Assembly: GCA_937128785.1 (NCBI GenBank)
Contig: CAKZMS010000196.1
Coordinates: forward strand, 1 to 6,792
From: an uncultured Opitutaceae bacterium
GTDB taxonomy: Bacteria; Verrucomicrobiota; Verrucomicrobiia; Opitutales; Opitutaceae
DNA length: 6,792 nt
Direction of reading: 5' to 3'
Part shown: positions 4,753 to 6,792 of the stretch, one piece after another
Numbering within the stretch: position 1 is the first letter of the stretch
How the letters are laid out: each line of letters opens with the position of its first letter
Notes under the pieces: model-generated
Database searches by the model: none
The model's input: only the letters and a program-made list of their open reading frames with translations
What the model was told of the DNA's origin: nothing
Translations under genes and position numbers: made by a program

Positions 4753-5871
4753 TCAGGCCCGCTCCACGCGGCGAAAAAGCCACACTCCGAGTCCGGTGAA
4801 CAACAACGCCGGCAGCCACATCAACAGGTCCGGTCGCAGCGAAGGCTGTTTTTCCAGCCAGGAGACGATGATAGTCAGGAAATAGTAAGACATCACCAGC
4901 ACCAGCGCCACGCCGAGATTGGCCGACGTTTCGGTGCGCGAGACGCGAATACCCAAGGGCACCGCCATGATCGTAAACGCCAGGACCGCCACCGCTGTGG
5001 AAGCTTTCTCCGAGATAGCCAGAGACACCTTCATCGCCTCTTCCCGATTTCCCTTCGCGGCATGCCCATCGCGCACCGTCGTGAGTTGCTGAAACGTCAT
5101 CGACTTGTATTTGATCCGCGCCTTCCGCTGGTTGAACAGGTCGTCGACTTCGAACACCAGCGGCACCGTTCCCACGGTGCTCGTTCCGCGCACCCGACTA
5201 AAATCCTCGGGATCGGTATCATTCCGGGCTTCGGCAGTGACCTCCCGAAGGGTGACTTCCAAGGCGGCCGTTTCCTCGTCGAAACTGACCTCGCCAGATT
5301 TAGCCCGGCCAGCCTCGCGCACCCGATTTTCGTCATCGAGCCGCCAAAACCAAATGTCCCGCAATTCGGTGCCCTTTTTCTCCTCCACGTAAACCACCAC
5401 CCCGGGGAAATCGCGCACGAACGTTTTGGGGACGATAAAGCTCAGGGGATTGGTCTGCACCGCATCCGCCAGGATGGCTTTGTAGGCCGAGCGCGCTCGG
5501 GGCATGAATTCAAAATTGATCAACAAGGCCGCCATCGTGGCCAGCAGCCCCAGCACAATCACCGGCCGGGCCACGTAGAACAGACTCAGTCCGGAGGCCC
5601 GCATCGCCGTGATTTCCTGCTGTGCCGACATCCGTCCCAGCACCAACAACACCCCCGCCAACATACCCATGGGCAAGGCATAGGCCGCGACGTAGGGCAC
5701 GAGCAGGCCCATCAGGTAGAGAAATGTAATCGGCTCAATCTGCCCCGCCAGCAGGTAGCCCATCATGTCCTTGAGCACGTTGCCCAGAATCAACACCGAC
5801 GCGAACAGCCCCACCGCCGCCAAGCAGGTGACCAGGACACTCCACAAAATATGCCGATGTAGCAGGTTCAT
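4753..5871 (-). CDS. LptF/LptG-family lipopolysaccharide export permease
   Basis: This 372-residue YjgP/YjgQ-family inner-membrane protein would form part of the LptB2FG ABC transporter, which extracts LPS from the inner membrane and feeds it to the LptC-LptA bridge. Hydrophobic segments fall at about 10-32, 48-78 (probably two close helices or one long one) and 100-122. A soluble periplasmic beta-rich region follows (about 125-285), then segments at about 291-308, 319-338 and 349-366: the usual layout of N-terminal helices, periplasmic jellyroll and three C-terminal helices. The RMSAQQEITAMRASGLS motif around 80-96 is the conserved cytoplasmic coupling helix that contacts the LptB ATPase. 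The ATG at 5871 fits the typical MNLLHRHILW N-terminus; an AGGAAG lies unusually far upstream (about 14 nt). LptF and LptG are hard to separate by eye and the partner gene is not here, so I give no symbol. It diverges from rlmN. Confidence 0.93.
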   Translation of the reverse strand: MNLLHRHILWSVLVTCLAAVGLFASVLILGNVLKDMMGYLLAGQIEPITFLYLMGLLVPYVAAYALPMGMLAGVLLVLGRMSAQQEITAMRASGLSLFYVARPVIVLGLLATMAALLINFEFMPRARSAYKAILADAVQTNPLSFIVPKTFVRDFPGVVVYVEEKKGTELRDIWFWRLDDENRVREAGRAKSGEVSFDEETAALEVTLREVTAEARNDTDPEDFSRVRGTSTVGTVPLVFEVDDLFNQRKARIKYKSMTFQQLTTVRDGHAAKGNREEAMKVSLAISEKASTAVAVLAFTIMAVPLGIRVSRTETSANLGVALVLVMSYYFLTIIVSWLEKQPSLRPDLLMWLPALLFTGLGVWLFRRVERA

Positions 5872-5899
5872 CTAATACAGCTCACTTCCTGAAGTAGAA

Positions 5900-5981
5900 A
5901 CCACGAACCCCACGAAACACACGAAAAGAATGCACGGTTGGGCCTTATCCTTTCTTTCGTGTGTTTCGTGTATTTCGTGGT
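5900..5981. repeat. CACGAAA-type inverted repeat, 31-bp arms with 20-bp loop
   Basis: The arms at 5900-5930 and 5951-5981 are inverted copies agreeing at 26 of 31 positions, including a continuous 16-bp match. Each arm is built from a short unit; on the right it reads TTTCGTGTG, TTTCGTGTA, TTTCGTGG, a 9-bp period. I know similar ACCACGAA...CACGAAA elements as dispersed intergenic repeats in several bacterial genomes, including Verrucomicrobiota and relatives; that is recollection, not a search. It fills 82 of the 125 bp between divergent lptF/G and rlmN, ending 15 bp before the rlmN ATG, so it must lie in the promoter or 5' UTR of rlmN. Read on the minus strand it gives the Thr/Lys-rich peptide [10 protein letters not shown], a common source of spurious ORFs. 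Confidence 0.85.
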
Positions 5982-5996
5982 GAAGTGCTTACACCC

Positions 5997-6792
5997 ATGA
6001 AGTATTCGCCCACCCGAGCTCCCCTCACCGGAGAGACCCTCGAATCGCTCAGCACCCGGCTGCGCGAAAAGGGCGAACCTGCCTTTCGAGCCAAGCAAAT
6101 CATGGAATGGCTCTACAAAAAACGGGCCCGTTCCTGGGATGATATGACCAATCTGCCGAAGACCCTGCGCGCCTGGTTGGCTGAAACCTTCGACCTGCTG
6201 CCGCTCAGCTTGGTGCACGGCAAACAATCGCTCGATGTGACGGATAAACTCCTCCTCGAACTCGGCGACCAGTCCCTCATCGAAACCGTCATCATCCGGG
6301 TGCCGCAGGAAGGCGTGGGTCTCGAGCACTCTCGCAAAACCATCTGCATCTCTACCCAGGTCGGCTGCGCCATGGGCTGCAAATTCTGCGCCTCCGGATT
6401 AATGGGGCTCAAACGCGATCTGAGCGCCGGCGAAATCGTCGCCCAACTGCTGCAGGTCTGCTACCGCGAGGACGGCCGCACGCCTCGCGCCCGGGCCGAG
6501 CTCGCTTCGTTCGACAACATCGTGGTCATGGGCATGGGAGAGCCCCTGGCCAACTACGAGGCGATTTCCACCGCGCTGGAAATCATAAACGCCGACTGGG
6601 GCCTCGGTTTCGGGGCTCGCCGCATCACCCTCTCCACCAGCGGTCTGGTGCCCAACATCCTGAAGCTCGCCGACAACCCCATCAGTGTGCGACTCGCGAT
6701 TTCCCTGCACGGTGCCACCGACGAAGTGCGCACGCAGATCATGCCCATCAACAAGGCCTACCCGCTGGCCAAACTGTTGCCGGCGGTGACGG
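5997..6792 (+). CDS. rlmN: RlmN, dual-specificity 23S rRNA A2503 / tRNA A37 C2-methyltransferase (5' part)
   Basis: The gene is open from ATG 5997 to the right edge: 265 codons of an expected 350-400, so the C-terminus is missing. RlmN is a cytoplasmic radical-SAM enzyme that methylates C2 of A2503 in 23S rRNA and A37 of some tRNAs. The N-terminal helical domain (about 10-75; [26 protein letters not shown]) is the RNA-recognition part. In [17 protein letters not shown], Cys124, Cys128 and Cys131 form the CxxxCxxC [4Fe-4S] motif, and Cys117 matches the Cys118 implicated in E. coli. [12 protein letters not shown] (176-187) is the SAM-binding GEP motif, and [13 protein letters not shown] (about 210) and RLAISLHGA follow as in the family. 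The second catalytic Cys, near the C-terminus, is outside the window. The antibiotic-resistance relative Cfr is less likely given the typical RlmN motifs and housekeeping setting. A short insert ([17 protein letters not shown], 157-173) precedes the GEP strand. The Shine-Dalgarno sequence is weak. Confidence 0.95.
   Translation, partial: MKYSPTRAPLTGETLESLSTRLREKGEPAFRAKQIMEWLYKKRARSWDDMTNLPKTLRAWLAETFDLLPLSLVHGKQSLDVTDKLLLELGDQSLIETVIIRVPQEGVGLEHSRKTICISTQVGCAMGCKFCASGLMGLKRDLSAGEIVAQLLQVCYREDGRTPRARAELASFDNIVVMGMGEPLANYEAISTALEIINADWGLGFGARRITLSTSGLVPNILKLADNPISVRLAISLHGATDEVRTQIMPINKAYPLAKLLPAVT

Noticed and set aside
5062..5862. Plus-strand open frame (266 codons) opposite the LptF/G permease
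   Set aside because: It is an antisense shadow of the permease, with His/Gln/Arg-rich low-complexity composition and no family signal.
5900..5981. CRISPR array
   Set aside because: The element is one inverted pair with a 9-bp internal period. There are no regular direct repeats with unique spacers and no cas genes nearby.
5868..6329. Minus-strand open frame (153 codons) containing [10 protein letters not shown] and SCVSWGSWF
   Set aside because: These peptides are translations of the CACGAAA inverted repeat, and the remainder is antisense to rlmN. This is a typical spurious annotation, not a gene.

Overview
The window is GC-rich, gene-dense bacterial DNA. The best guess is a Gram-negative of the Verrucomicrobiota, perhaps near Opitutaceae. 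The support is an LptF/LptG-type lipopolysaccharide exporter subunit (so an outer membrane), a long 'type 2' LeuA, a compact ECF sigma / small membrane protein / Spy-like operon, and a CACGAAA-rich inverted repeat of a kind I associate with genomes of that superphylum. The assignment is inference; no rRNA or other phylogenetic marker is present.

Layout, left to right. (1) Positions 1-592, minus strand: a stand-alone phosphopantothenoylcysteine decarboxylase (CoaC), possibly followed by the first codons of another gene cut by the window edge. (2) Positions 644-2033, minus strand: a three-gene operon in transcription order ECF sigma factor, 100-residue single-pass membrane protein, and membrane-anchored Spy/CpxP-like protein. 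Both junctions are ATGA stop/start overlaps. It looks like an envelope-stress or signalling unit whose second gene is a candidate anti-sigma factor. (3) Positions 2034-2345: a 312-bp intergenic region with a 15-bp palindrome, a good sigma-70 promoter facing leuA, a 12-codon ORF encoding Leu-Leu-Arg-Leu almost at the predicted transcription start, and a strongly structured leader. (4) Positions 2346-4016, plus strand: leuA. (5) Positions 4038-4746, plus strand: a Phd/YefM-type antitoxin and PIN-domain (VapC-like) toxin pair. In front of it lie a consensus -35 and a perfect 12-bp inverted repeat that ends 2 bp before the antitoxin start. (6) Positions 4753-5871, minus strand: an LptF/LptG-family permease, ending 6 bp from the convergent toxin gene. 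(7) Positions 5872-5996: a divergent intergenic region mostly filled by a CACGAAA-type inverted repeat. (8) From 5997 to the right edge, plus strand: the first 265 codons of the radical-SAM methyltransferase RlmN.

Most genes are housekeeping: coenzyme A synthesis, leucine synthesis, LPS export and rRNA/tRNA methylation. The accessory elements are the toxin-antitoxin pair and the CACGAAA repeat. The parts most worth following up are the leuA leader, a possible leucine attenuator with leaderless translation, and the uncharacterised sigma / membrane protein / Spy-like operon.
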